A DNA stretch of 64,000 bases, taken from NCBI RefSeq assembly GCF_900112595.1, contig NZ_FOMI01000003.1:372001-436000 (forward strand), written 5' to 3'. This document shows, in pieces, positions 35,231 to 44,533 of the stretch. Every line of letters begins with the position of its first letter. Within the stretch, counting starts at the first letter, position 1. The translations under genes were made by a program, and so were the position numbers. A model generated the notes under the pieces. That model was not told where the DNA came from. It was given only the letters and a program-made list of their open reading frames with translations, and made no database searches. Origin of the DNA: Algibacter pectinivorans. GTDB lineage: Bacteria; Bacteroidota; Bacteroidia; Flavobacteriales; Flavobacteriaceae.

Positions 35231-35243
35231 CAAAATAATCAAG

Positions 35244-36389
35244 ATGCAATTACAGGATATTAAGGCGTTATTTAAACGGCACAAAGAAGATCAATTATCT
35301 CATCGTTATATAACCAATAAAGACATTGAGCCTTTGTTTGAAAAATTATCAAAACATGTGCAAGTAGAAACTATTGGTAAGTCTGTTTTATCAAATCCTA
35401 TTTATGGTTTAAAAATTGGAAATGGTAAAAAAAGAATACTCATGTGGTCTCAAATGCACGGTAATGAGTCTACGACTACTAAGGCTATATTCGATCTCTT
35501 AAATAGCTTTATAGACGCCAATTCGGAGCTTAATTTTATTTTAGAGTCCTGTACTTTATATATCATTCCTATTTTAAATCCAGATGGCGCTTTATCTTAT
35601 ACTAGAATTAACGCAAATCAGGTGGATTTAAATAGAGATGCTCAAAATAGAACACAACCAGAAAGTATAGTCTTGCGTAATACTTTTGAGAATTTTAAGC
35701 CGCATTTTTGCTATAATTTACATGGGCAGCGTACTATATTTAGTGCAGGAAACACAAATAAATTAGCAACGGTTTCATTTTTAGCTCCAGCCCAAGACGA
35801 GGCTTGTACTGTTACACCCAATAGAAAAGTGGCTATGGAGGTTATAGGGGTAATGAATAATGCGCTGCAACAAATTATATCCAATCAAGTAGGGGTGTAT
35901 GACGATGCTTTTAATTTAAATTGTGTTGGAGATACGTTTCAAAGTGAGAATGTCCCAACTATATTATTTGAAGCGGGGCATTTTCCAAATGATTATGGTA
36001 GAGAAGTAACACGCGAGTTAATATATGTATCTTATTTAGCTTCGTTGGATTATATAGCCAAAACAGAAGTTACAGGGAATAAGTACGAATCTTACTTTAA
36101 TATTCCAGAAAACGGGAAGTGCTTTTTAGATGTTATTATTAGAAATGCAAAAATTGATGGTATTTTGCTAGATGTAGGTGTATTATTTCAAGAGCGATTA
36201 GTTAATAATCGGGTGGAATTTATACCCAAAATTGAGAAAATTGAAAAGTTAAATGCATTTTATGGACACAAAGAGATTGATGCTAAAGGTGTTGCCATTT
36301 ATAACGGAGAAGGCGGGGTATTGGAAATAGGTTACGAAAACGTTTTCGTAATATTAAATAATGAGAAATTATTGCTTTTATCGAAATAA
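35244..36389 (+). CDS. M14-family zinc metallocarboxypeptidase
   Basis: 381 residues from the ATG at 35244. An upstream TTG (35124) would add 40 hydrophobic/basic residues, but it lies before the promoter-like box and is rejected. The zinc ligands are His and Glu in WSQMHGNEST and a later His in YNLHGQRTIF. A substrate-binding Arg lies in DLNRDAQNR, and the general-base Glu in LFEAGHFPNDYGRE. There is no signal peptide, so it is cytoplasmic. It likely trims peptides or peptide-like conjugates. It may be controlled by the divergent XRE regulator. Confidence 0.85.
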   Translation: MQLQDIKALFKRHKEDQLSHRYITNKDIEPLFEKLSKHVQVETIGKSVLSNPIYGLKIGNGKKRILMWSQMHGNESTTTKAIFDLLNSFIDANSELNFILESCTLYIIPILNPDGALSYTRINANQVDLNRDAQNRTQPESIVLRNTFENFKPHFCYNLHGQRTIFSAGNTNKLATVSFLAPAQDEACTVTPNRKVAMEVIGVMNNALQQIISNQVGVYDDAFNLNCVGDTFQSENVPTILFEAGHFPNDYGREVTRELIYVSYLASLDYIAKTEVTGNKYESYFNIPENGKCFLDVIIRNAKIDGILLDVGVLFQERLVNNRVEFIPKIEKIEKLNAFYGHKEIDAKGVAIYNGEGGVLEIGYENVFVILNNEKLLLLSK

Positions 36390-36427
36390 AACATAGAAAT
36401 AGTTCTGTATTTTTAATAAAAATGTAT

Positions 36428-36435
36428 TAATTTTG
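36428..36435 (+). promoter_or_regulatory. Candidate -7 box TAATTTTG for the Lrp-family gene
   Basis: TAnnTTTG match 24 nt before the ATG at 36460. No consensus TTG was found at -33. Confidence 0.45.
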
Positions 36436-36459
36436 CCTCATATATAAGAATAGTTAATT

Positions 36460-36939
36460 ATGGGAAAAATCAAATTAGACGAAATAGATCATCAAATTCT
36501 TGACATGTTAATCGACAACACAAGAATTCCTTTTACTGATATTGCAAAAAAGTTATTAATTTCAGCAGGTACGGTTCATGTTCGTGTAAAAAAAATGGAA
36601 GAAGCTGGTATTATTAAAGGATCTTCTTTAATGTTGGATTATAAAAAGTTAGGCTATTCGTTTATTGCTTACGTAGGGGTTTATTTAAACAATACGTCTC
36701 AAACTAAATTTGTTTTGGAGCGTATTAATGAAATTCCTTATGTTACAGTAGCTCATATTACTACAGGTAAGTTTAATATTTTCTGTAAAATTAGAGCTAG
36801 AAGTACAGAACACGCTAAAGAAGTAATCTTTTTATTAGACGATATAGAAGGCGTATATAGAACAGAAACAATGATTTCGTTAGAAGAAAGTATTAACGAT
36901 AAAAAACGTTTAATGCATTCTATTTTTAATGATTTGTAA
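36460..36939 (+). CDS. Lrp/AsnC-family transcriptional regulator
   Basis: 159 residues. The N-terminal winged HTH (LDEIDHQILDMLIDNTRIPFTDIAKKLLISAGTVHVRVKKMEEAGII) is followed by an effector-binding RAM domain (about 70-145) with AHITTGKFNIFCKIRARS. These proteins form octamers and sense amino acids. This close type is conserved in flavobacteria as a single stand-alone gene. It ends at a clear terminator and marks the border between the housekeeping region and the glycan locus. Confidence 0.92.
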   Translation: MGKIKLDEIDHQILDMLIDNTRIPFTDIAKKLLISAGTVHVRVKKMEEAGIIKGSSLMLDYKKLGYSFIAYVGVYLNNTSQTKFVLERINEIPYVTVAHITTGKFNIFCKIRARSTEHAKEVIFLLDDIEGVYRTETMISLEESINDKKRLMHSIFNDL

Positions 36940-36957
36940 CCATATTCAATATGCATT

Positions 36958-36990
36958 TAAAAGCTCTGTGAAAACGGAGCTTTTTTTTTC
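36958..36990 (+). terminator. Terminator of the Lrp-family gene
   Basis: A 9-bp stem AAAGCTCTG / CGGAGCTTT (one G-T pair) with a 6-nt loop, followed by T9. Confidence 0.85.
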
Positions 36991-37107
36991 ATGCATGTTT
37001 GTATTAATTATTAGTGCTATTTTTACTTTGGTACAATTTTTTACCGTTTAAAGTAAGTATTTGGTCATATTCTCGACTGCAGACATATTTGTTATACATT
37101 AAAAAAT

Positions 37108-38559
37108 ATGATATTTAATTCTTTAGAGTTTTTTTTATTTCTTCTCGTTGTAGGTTTTATTTATTGGTTTGTTTTAAAGCGAAGTTTAAAAGGACAAAAT
37201 ATATTACTTTTAGTTGCTAGTTATATGTTTTATGGCTGGTGGGATTGGAGGTTTCTTTTTTTAATATTACTTAGTACTGTTGTAGATTATTTTATAGGTA
37301 TTAAAATTTTTAATAGCGATAAACAAAAGGTACGTAAATCATGGTTGTGGTGTAGTGTTTTGTTTAATTTAGGGCTGCTGGCTTTTTTTAAGTATTATAA
37401 TTTCTTTGTAGAATCTTGGGTAAATATGTTTTCGGTATTAGGTTATAGTATTAAAAACACATGGACGCTGAGTGTTATTTTACCTATAGGTATTTCCTTT
37501 TACACGTTCCAAACGATGTCTTATTCGTTTGATATTTATTATAAAAAATTAAAGCCAACTAAACACTTTATTGCTTTTGCAGCCTTTGTTAGTTTCTTTC
37601 CGCAGTTGGTTGCTGGCCCAATTGAAAGAGCATCAAACTTATTAAGTCAAATTACAAGTAAAAGAGTATTTAATTATAACCAATGTATTAGTGGTTTGAA
37701 ACTCATGCTTTGGGGTTTGTTTAAAAAAATGGTTATAGCAGATTCTTTAGCACCCATTGTAGATGATATTTTTATAAATTATTCCAATTATTCGGCTTCA
37801 ACATTAGTATTGGGTGCAGTGTTTTTTAGTTTTCAAATTTATGGCGACTTTAGTGGTTATTCTGATATAGCCATAGGAACAGCTAAGCTTTTTGGGATAG
37901 AGTTAAAATCAAACTTCAAATTCCCTTATTTTTCGAGAAATATTGCCGAGTTCTGGGTACGTTGGCATACTTCATTATCAGATTGGTTTCGCTATTACGT
38001 GTATTTTCCTTTAGGAGGATCTAAAGTTTCAAAATTAGTCTCTATTAGGAATATAGCTATAGTATTTTTAATTAGTGGATTATGGCATGGTGCGAATTGG
38101 ACGTATTTATTTTGGGGTGCTTTTCATGCCATTGCATTTGTTCCTGTTTTTTTATTGGGTAAAAACTCAAAATATAAAAATTCTACAATAGGAGAAAATT
38201 CTAAACTACCATCAATAAATGAAGTATTTCGAATGATGATGGTATTTAGTATTGTAACTTTTTCTTGGGTGTTTTTTAGGTCGGCAACTATTGCTGATGC
38301 ATTTAACTATGTTTTAAGAATGTTTTCGGTATTTACTTTTGAATCATATATGCACCCAAGAGGTTTCAGGATGATAGATTATTATATTTTAGTAGCTCTC
38401 TTTGTTATATATGAATATTTAATTAGACGAGATGAACGGGCTCCTTTTAAATTTAAATCGAGGTATGTTCGATTTATGGTTTATGCTATGGTTATATTGT
38501 GCATGTTGTTGTTTTATGATAGTAAAATAGATAGATCTTTTATTTATTTTCAATTTTAA
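37108..38559 (+). CDS. MBOAT-family O-acyltransferase (AlgI-like), cassette 1
   Basis: A 483-residue inner-membrane protein with about 10-12 helices. The AlgI-like blocks are SYMFYGWWDWRFLFLI, SFYTFQTMSYSFDIYYKKLKPT, FVSFFPQLVAGPIERASNLL, YGDFSGYSDIAIGTAKLFGI, FWVRWHTSLSDWFRYYVYFPLGG and LISGLWHGANWTYLFWG. The last His is the proposed catalytic residue. Such proteins move acyl groups across the membrane to periplasmic glycans. It ends with FIYFQF, as do the two other MBOAT proteins in this window. It is paired with an SGNH protein 19 nt downstream. Confidence 0.92.
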   Translation: MIFNSLEFFLFLLVVGFIYWFVLKRSLKGQNILLLVASYMFYGWWDWRFLFLILLSTVVDYFIGIKIFNSDKQKVRKSWLWCSVLFNLGLLAFFKYYNFFVESWVNMFSVLGYSIKNTWTLSVILPIGISFYTFQTMSYSFDIYYKKLKPTKHFIAFAAFVSFFPQLVAGPIERASNLLSQITSKRVFNYNQCISGLKLMLWGLFKKMVIADSLAPIVDDIFINYSNYSASTLVLGAVFFSFQIYGDFSGYSDIAIGTAKLFGIELKSNFKFPYFSRNIAEFWVRWHTSLSDWFRYYVYFPLGGSKVSKLVSIRNIAIVFLISGLWHGANWTYLFWGAFHAIAFVPVFLLGKNSKYKNSTIGENSKLPSINEVFRMMMVFSIVTFSWVFFRSATIADAFNYVLRMFSVFTFESYMHPRGFRMIDYYILVALFVIYEYLIRRDERAPFKFKSRYVRFMVYAMVILCMLLFYDSKIDRSFIYFQF

Positions 38560-38578
38560 CTATTTAAAAAACTGAGAA

Positions 38579-39541
38579 ATGAAAAAAATATTTTTTAAAG
38601 GGGCTTTTTATAGTTTATTGATTGTTTTAGTTTTAGAGTTAGTTATTAGGGGGTTTCATTTAACTAAAGATTATCCAATTCGTATCATTGATAAAAACCA
38701 AGTAGAGAAGTGGAAACCTAATCAAAATGGATATTCGGTTACAGGTAACAGACGTCAGAATTTTTCAGAATTTCGGATTAATAATTCAGGTTTCAATTCT
38801 TATCGAGAGTTTACCCCCTCAAAAGAAAAAAAGGAAATAGCGCTAGTTGGCGATTCTTATATTGAAGGTTTTCACCAAGATTATCGATTTTCCATTGGAA
38901 ATAAAATAGAAAAACAATTAACCGGTTTTGAAGTTTATGAATATGCCTATGCGGGCTATGACTTTGCCGACGAACTAAATTTAATAAGTAAGTATAAAGA
39001 TAAATTTAATCTAATCGATTACGTGTTTATCGATCTTAAATTTAACACAGATCTACAAAGAGGGGTGTATGCTGTAATTCCTGATAGAATGAACTTAGAA
39101 ACACCATTTTATAGAAACTTGCGTAAATTTAAATTATTAGTATATTTAAATAGTATTGGAGTAACAGGAGATTTAAAAACACGTTTTAGAGAATTAATAG
39201 CCTTAAAAATTAAACCAGATATAACACCTAGCAATGAGAACAAACTTAAAGAAGTGGATGAAATTAACCCTAAATATCTAGCTAATTTTAATACGCTGGT
39301 AGAAACTTATAATTTCGATAAATCAAGGTTTGTGCTCTTATTAGAAAAAAGAAATACACCAAATGCGTTTAAAAATTATTTAAAGGCAAATAATTTTAAA
39401 TTTATAGATTTAAGTAGTGATTTAGAGAAGTCTAAAACACCTACGACATTAATTTATGATAGCCATTGGAATGATAAAGGCAGGAGCATTGTAGCAAATG
39501 CTATTGTAAAGTATACCAGACAATTGGAATTTAATTATTAA
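38579..39541 (+). CDS. Membrane-anchored SGNH-like protein partner of MBOAT 1
   Basis: 320 residues with one N-terminal helix (FKGAFYSLLIVLVLELVIRGF) and a periplasmic SGNH fold. Block I is IALVGDSYIEGF (nucleophile Ser in GDSY) and block V is DSHWNDKGRSIV (Asp-x-His). AlgJ/AlgX/DltD-type proteins finish O-acylation started by an MBOAT partner, and this gene follows one directly. It is more GDSL-like than the other two SGNH partners in the window, which have GSS motifs. Its 3' end overlaps the convergent ATP-grasp gene by 11 nt. Confidence 0.8.
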   Translation: MKKIFFKGAFYSLLIVLVLELVIRGFHLTKDYPIRIIDKNQVEKWKPNQNGYSVTGNRRQNFSEFRINNSGFNSYREFTPSKEKKEIALVGDSYIEGFHQDYRFSIGNKIEKQLTGFEVYEYAYAGYDFADELNLISKYKDKFNLIDYVFIDLKFNTDLQRGVYAVIPDRMNLETPFYRNLRKFKLLVYLNSIGVTGDLKTRFRELIALKIKPDITPSNENKLKEVDEINPKYLANFNTLVETYNFDKSRFVLLLEKRNTPNAFKNYLKANNFKFIDLSSDLEKSKTPTTLIYDSHWNDKGRSIVANAIVKYTRQLEFNY

Positions 39542-40655
39542 TATTCAGTTTTCTTAAAACAAAACGACAAGACCTATATATTGTTGGTTTTAAATCACTT
39601 AACATGTATTTAATAGGAGTGTTGTTAAAAATAAATTTCAATTTTAACAACTGACTTTTATTTTTTTTAATACTTTTTACTAGGCCCTTTAATAGCATAA
39701 AATCTATTAATTTATAATCAGGAGTTTCAAACGTTTTATTTAAGCTGGATAGGTAGTATAAGTATGGGAAGTTAACACCTGCAAATAAAGATGCTTCAAG
39801 CGAACCCCAAAATCTTGGGTTTATTTCTACTACCTTAAAATTTTTGGCGTTTTCATCAAACCTCATATCTAAATGGGCCACTCCAGACCAAGCCAATGCT
39901 TTCATTAAAGTTTTTACTTGGTTAATAATTGCGTCTTCCTTTACAAACTTAAACGAAATTTGGGGAGCAAACTTATGGCCTCCATACATATTGGGTTTTT
40001 GTATAGTATAAGCCAAAACCTCTCCATTTCTGCATAATACGCTACAATCAATATCGTATCCTTCAATATAATCTTGAGCAAGATAATTTGTTTTAGAATC
40101 AATCGATTTAAGGAACTTTAAAAACTCCCGTTCTTCATTAAAAACTTCAATACCTAACCCGCCTCCAGGGCTATCAATAGGTTTAATAAGTACTGGGTAT
40201 TCTATTTTACTTAAATCTGGTTTAACATTGATTTTAATAACTTGGCTTTTAGGATAAGGTAATCCCAAAGCTTCTAAAAAATTAGTTAAAGAATTTTTGT
40301 TTATAGCTTTTTCAAAATTACTATGGGATGGGAGTAGAGCTAATTTATTAGGCGATGTTAATAAATTTTTATACTTGGTAATAATTCTAATACTATCCTC
40401 AAAAATGGGCATAATTAAATCAACTTCTTGATTTTTAGTGATTTCATTAATATTATTAATGTAATCCGAACCATTTTCTGTTTTGGGTTTATAGTAAAAT
40501 TTAAATACTTTTTTAGAGTATTTCATAGGTATGTCTTTGTTATTGGACATAACATGGATTTTTATTCTTTTAATTTCCGAAAGACAGTTTAAAACGATCA
40601 TTAAAACTGGAGCTTCTCCATCGGGAATAAATATAGATATTGCTTTATTTGGCAT
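39531..40655 (-). CDS. ATP-grasp protein (carbamoyl-phosphate-synthase/PylC-like)
   Basis: 374 residues. An N-terminal Rossmann-like domain (ISIFIPDGEAPVLMIVLNCL) is followed by ATP-grasp elements: YPVLIKPIDSPGGGLGIEVF, LAQDYIEGYDIDCSVLC, and the metal site FKVVEINPRFWGSLEASL. ATP-grasp enzymes join a carboxylate to an amine through an acyl phosphate. In glycan loci such proteins often attach amino acids or make small precursors, but the substrate is not evident. It converges on the SGNH gene with overlapping ends and no terminator between them. Confidence 0.8.
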   Translation of the reverse strand: MPNKAISIFIPDGEAPVLMIVLNCLSEIKRIKIHVMSNNKDIPMKYSKKVFKFYYKPKTENGSDYINNINEITKNQEVDLIMPIFEDSIRIITKYKNLLTSPNKLALLPSHSNFEKAINKNSLTNFLEALGLPYPKSQVIKINVKPDLSKIEYPVLIKPIDSPGGGLGIEVFNEEREFLKFLKSIDSKTNYLAQDYIEGYDIDCSVLCRNGEVLAYTIQKPNMYGGHKFAPQISFKFVKEDAIINQVKTLMKALAWSGVAHLDMRFDENAKNFKVVEINPRFWGSLEASLFAGVNFPYLYYLSSLNKTFETPDYKLIDFMLLKGLVKSIKKNKSQLLKLKFIFNNTPIKYMLSDLKPTIYRSCRFVLRKLNINN

Positions 40656-40813
40656 AAATAAGTAGTTCTTTTTTAAGCCTTAAAATTAGTTTTGGGACTT
40701 ATATACCTCAAATATTTAAAATTAATCTGTAATAATTAAGTTTTTACTTTAAATTATTTAATTTATTTTAATTTAGTATGTATATAATAAGATAAAACTT
40801 ACTGTTAAAAGAA

Positions 40814-40821
40814 TAATTTTG
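40814..40821 (+). promoter_or_regulatory. Candidate -7 box TAATTTTG upstream of paralogue 4
   Basis: TAnnTTTG match in the 234-nt divergent gap, 68 nt before the ATG at 40890. Confidence 0.35.
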
Positions 40822-40889
40822 TTAATATTATTCTTTTGTTAGACATTTGGTATGGAATAACTAAAATTACTTTAAAATAAAGGGTAGAG

Positions 40890-42080
40890 ATGAGCTTATT
40901 AAATACGGTTAATCATAATTTTACACAAGATTTTTTCGAGAAAGGAGATTTTAACCCACTAATATCAGAGATTTTCGATAAAAATAAAGAGGAAAAATTT
41001 AAAAACTCTAGTTTAAATTTAGAAGAAGCAAATGTAGACACTATACATTTAATAGAATTTGTACCTCCCTTTTTTAACCTAAAGTTTAACAATACAAAAG
41101 GTGTTTTGTCGACTTTTAGGTATACTTATTTTAATGGTTTTATGTGTAATTTAACCTCAAGTAAATCTTTGGATGATTACATGTACTCTCAATTAGGTAA
41201 AAAGAAGAAAAAGATAGTTGTTAGACGGTTAAGTCGTTTAGAACAATGTTTTAATATTGATTATAAAATATTTTATGGAGATATAGAAAATGAAGAATGT
41301 CGTGTATTAATGGACACCTTTAAAATAATGATTAAAAAACGCTTTAATCAAAGAGGAGATATACATAGTAGCCTAAAAAACTGGTCGTTTTATAGAGATG
41401 AAACAGCTCATTTAATTAGAAATAAAAAGGCTTGTTTATTTGTTATTTATAATGACAAAACTCCAATTGCAATGAGTTTAAACTTTTTATTTAATAAAGT
41501 GTTTGAAAGTGCTATTACTTCTTACGAAATTGATTTTGCAAAGTTTGGGCTAGGAAATATAATTGTTCTTAAAAAATTAGAGTGGTGCTTTGATAACGGT
41601 TTCGAGTTTTTTAATATGCGTTATGGAGATTATCCATATAAACGTATGTGGTGTAATACTGTTTTTAAATATGATAGTTATATTGTTTACAAAAAATCTT
41701 TAGGTAATTTATTGAAAGCTTTTGTAATACTTAAAAAAAACCAAGCTATAACTTACGCTATACTAAACAAAGATAAGTTTAAGGCTTTGTCTAGTGCAAT
41801 GTCTAAACTTAAAGGTAAACCAATAGATAATAAACCTATTATAGAAGCTAAAGAACCGGTTTTTAAGGCTTTAAGTAATTTTAATGAATTTGATTACAAA
41901 AATTTAACTCCTGTTGATATAAAAGAGGAAGATTATGTTTTTTTAAGAAAACCAGTGTTTGATTTGCAGTATATTTTAGTAGCTAAAACCGAAGATATAG
42001 CGTGTTTTAAATTTGAAAAGAATATTTTTATAGCAAAGAATATTACTACTAGCACGTTTTTTAAATTAGATTTAAACTAA
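40890..42080 (+). CDS. GNAT/FemAB-like acyltransferase, paralogue 4
   Basis: A 396-residue member of the family found at 4.2-7.6 kb. Shared blocks are DFFEKGDFNP at the N-terminus, IVVRRLSRLEQCFNIDYKI, ACLFVIYNDKTPIAMSLNF, FGLGNIIVLKKLEWC and FNMRYGDYPYKRMW. The C-terminal domain is present and ends IFIAKNITTSTFFKLDLN, closest to paralogues 3 and 5. Its location inside the glycan locus supports a glycan-decoration role for the whole family. It converges with paralogue 5 only 22 nt away, and no clear terminator was seen between them. Confidence 0.78.
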   Translation: MSLLNTVNHNFTQDFFEKGDFNPLISEIFDKNKEEKFKNSSLNLEEANVDTIHLIEFVPPFFNLKFNNTKGVLSTFRYTYFNGFMCNLTSSKSLDDYMYSQLGKKKKKIVVRRLSRLEQCFNIDYKIFYGDIENEECRVLMDTFKIMIKKRFNQRGDIHSSLKNWSFYRDETAHLIRNKKACLFVIYNDKTPIAMSLNFLFNKVFESAITSYEIDFAKFGLGNIIVLKKLEWCFDNGFEFFNMRYGDYPYKRMWCNTVFKYDSYIVYKKSLGNLLKAFVILKKNQAITYAILNKDKFKALSSAMSKLKGKPIDNKPIIEAKEPVFKALSNFNEFDYKNLTPVDIKEEDYVFLRKPVFDLQYILVAKTEDIACFKFEKNIFIAKNITTSTFFKLDLN

Positions 42081-42102
42081 TTTTAGTATGAACATGTTAC
42101 TC

Positions 42103-43365
42103 TTATTTTATTTCTAGGCTACTAGGCGAAATTTTAAAATAGCTGTTGTTAGAATTATTTTTAATTATAAATTGCTCTTTTTTAACTTGAAAAACACTAA
42201 TTAAGTCTAAATGTAAGTTGTTAATATACAAGTGGTTGTATACTTCTTTTTTAAGTTCAGAATTAAGGCTTTCTACACTTATAATGTAGGCTTCTAAAAT
42301 TAAATTGCTAACCTCCGAAGGTAAAACAGGAGTTATTTTGTAATGTTTTATTTCTGGTAATTTTCTGTTTTTTAGTTTGAAAACTGCGCTGTAATAAAAA
42401 TTGTTTACGCCTTTCTGCCTTAAAAATTGTTTTAGTTTAAATTTTGCCGCTATAAAACAGGATAATCCACTTGTTAGTATGGAGGGTTTATAAATTAAAT
42501 GATACTCGTAATTATACGTTTTGTTACACCAATCTTTCTTATACCCATATTCGCCTTTATAAAAGTCGAACTTATTAAAACCTTTTGCTGTTAGAGATTC
42601 AAATAAATTCATTATAGTTATAGAACCTAAACCAAATTTATAATAGTTTACATCGAATACTGGAATAACACCAATAGATAAGGATTCTATATGGTAGCAT
42701 AAGTAAAATGATATAGGCTTTTTGTCGTTATATACAACATATAACGAAGCTTCTCCATTAGAAACCATAGGAAGTATTGTATCTGTGTAAAAATTCCAGA
42801 AATAATTATCTGTTATTGAATAAAATTCTTTTCGTAATTTAAATTTTTCAATTAATAAGGCTTTAAAGGCATTCATTAAATCTAAATACTCTTTTTTATT
42901 AATTGTGGTTTTGTAAAATAACTTATAAGAAATATTAAAGCAGGACTCCAATTTCTTTTGTCTTCTTTTAATATTCCCTATTTTTTTTCGTCCAACTTGT
43001 TTGGTAAAATAGTCATTAATATTTTCATATTCAGAAAAATCCGCCATATATGCTTTATATTCACGAATTCGTTTTATTTTATACTTTGCTTTAGGTTCTA
43101 AATTTTTAAGAGTATTATTATAATTTGGTATATTATAAACAATAAAGAGTTTGTTTTTTAAAGGCCATTGGCTATTTGCTTTTATTGTATAATTATTACT
43201 GGTCATTAACAAACTACCTCCAATACTGCTATAAACAGGAAGTAATTTACCTTTAGTAAACGAAATACCATCTATAGAATTATAATTATATAGTTTGGTT
43301 GCCTTTGCATAATGTAATTTCCATTTTTCTTTAAAAAGCCGACAAGACGATAAAGTTTTATTCAT
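42103..43365 (-). CDS. GNAT/FemAB-like acyltransferase, divergent paralogue 5
   Basis: 420 residues. It is the most divergent family member: the signature is FDFYKGEYGYKKDW, where the others have a GDxxYKxxW core, so the acidic Asp after Gly is Glu here. It keeps GNIKRRQKKLESCFNISY, ASLYVVYNDKKPISFYLCY and FGLGSITIMNLFE. The C-terminal domain ends EQFIIKNNSNNSYFKI. The N-terminus differs (SSCRLFKEKWKLHYAKATKLYNY). It is the last gene of the long minus-strand cluster, 24 nt after the FemAB-like gene. Confidence 0.72.
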   Translation of the reverse strand: MNKTLSSCRLFKEKWKLHYAKATKLYNYNSIDGISFTKGKLLPVYSSIGGSLLMTSNNYTIKANSQWPLKNKLFIVYNIPNYNNTLKNLEPKAKYKIKRIREYKAYMADFSEYENINDYFTKQVGRKKIGNIKRRQKKLESCFNISYKLFYKTTINKKEYLDLMNAFKALLIEKFKLRKEFYSITDNYFWNFYTDTILPMVSNGEASLYVVYNDKKPISFYLCYHIESLSIGVIPVFDVNYYKFGLGSITIMNLFESLTAKGFNKFDFYKGEYGYKKDWCNKTYNYEYHLIYKPSILTSGLSCFIAAKFKLKQFLRQKGVNNFYYSAVFKLKNRKLPEIKHYKITPVLPSEVSNLILEAYIISVESLNSELKKEVYNHLYINNLHLDLISVFQVKKEQFIIKNNSNNSYFKISPSSLEIK

Positions 43366-43389
43366 TTTTTATACGTATAAGACTTTAAT

Positions 43390-44451
43390 TTATATAGTGT
43401 TTTTTTCTTCCCATCTATATTTTGGAAAAAAGTCGGGAGCAGTATCTTTAGTGAAGTTTCTATTGGAAACTAATGCGTTATAAACATCCTCATTAACTAT
43501 ATAAGTCCAAATTTTAAAAGGTCTATAATTTTTTGATAATGAGGACTTAAAATCAAACAAACTGTCTTGTTTATTGTTTAGGCCACCACCTAAGTTAAAG
43601 TAGGAATAATTAGCGTTATAGTAATCCAACCTAATTTTGTTAATTAAAGCTCTAAGTGGGGAGAGGTGCAAATAATTCTCATTCGTTCCGGATAAATGAT
43701 ATTGAATAATCTTATTTGTCCTGATTATTAAAGCAGCAGAAATAGTTTTGTTGGTTTCTTTATCCACAGCATAAACAATGTCTGTTTCAAATTCATTACT
43801 ATTAATGAAGCTTAAAAAATAGTCCTTACTAAAATAGTAACTCTTATGTGCGTTTAAGCGATCCATATTTTCATAATATAAATCTATAAAGGATTCTAGG
43901 TGAGCTAAATCGTTACTTTTTTTTATATCCAGATTTTTTTGGGCTTTCTTTAAATATCTTTTTGCTGTTTTAGAAAATGCTAATTCTTGTGTTTCATAGG
44001 ATTCTTTTAAATCAAAATATACTACGTTGCCAAGGGTTTTAATGGCGCCTAGGTTTTCAAGAATATCTTCTTGCTTATCTAAAAAGGGATGTAATCTACT
44101 AAAAACAGAAATTATTTTTTGCTTAACTAAGAATTCATTTAAATGTTTTTTATAATGGGTATTATCAAATTTAGTAGTCCAATTATTTCGTAGTGGACCA
44201 GCATATCCATAAACCGAAGTTGCATCATAAAATGTTGTTCCTTCAATAGGTCTTATAAGTAATGGTAAACAAATAATAATATCGTCTTGTATGTATTTTA
44301 TTAAAACAGCGGTTTCATTCTTTAATTTAGATGACTGGTGGTAATCATATGTGTGATAAAAGTCATAATGAGACACTTCAGCGAGGGTTTCTCGCCAAAG
44401 GTTCCTTTCATTTATTAAGGTTATACTTATATTTAAATTTTTAATTGTCAT
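43390..44451 (-). CDS. FemAB-like acyltransferase
   Basis: A 353-residue double-GNAT-fold protein of the FemAB/FemX type, which in Gram-positive bacteria adds amino acids from aminoacyl-tRNA to lipid-linked peptidoglycan precursors. The visible blocks are FYHTYDYHQ, SVYGYAGPL, FSRLHPFLDKQE, AKRYLKKAQKNLDIKKS, ISAALIIRTNKIIQYHLSGTNENYLHLSPLRAL and YFNLGGGLNNKQDSLFDFKSSLS. No coiled-coil (seryl-tRNA-like) arm was recognised. It aligns by eye with residues 543-890 of the fusion encoded next to it, so the two probably arose by duplication. Confidence 0.78.
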   Translation of the reverse strand: MTIKNLNISITLINERNLWRETLAEVSHYDFYHTYDYHQSSKLKNETAVLIKYIQDDIIICLPLLIRPIEGTTFYDATSVYGYAGPLRNNWTTKFDNTHYKKHLNEFLVKQKIISVFSRLHPFLDKQEDILENLGAIKTLGNVVYFDLKESYETQELAFSKTAKRYLKKAQKNLDIKKSNDLAHLESFIDLYYENMDRLNAHKSYYFSKDYFLSFINSNEFETDIVYAVDKETNKTISAALIIRTNKIIQYHLSGTNENYLHLSPLRALINKIRLDYYNANYSYFNLGGGLNNKQDSLFDFKSSLSKNYRPFKIWTYIVNEDVYNALVSNRNFTKDTAPDFFPKYRWEEKNTI

Positions 44452-44533
44452 TGTTTAGTTTAGAAAATTTCATTTTTTAAAGAAGTTTTAAGAGTATTAA
44501 ATATTAATAACATACCACGGTATAATTATTTAA

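Noticed and set aside
35124-35243. TTG start for the M14 peptidase at 35124
   Set aside because: The extra 40 residues match no peptidase sequence and overlap the operator/promoter region.
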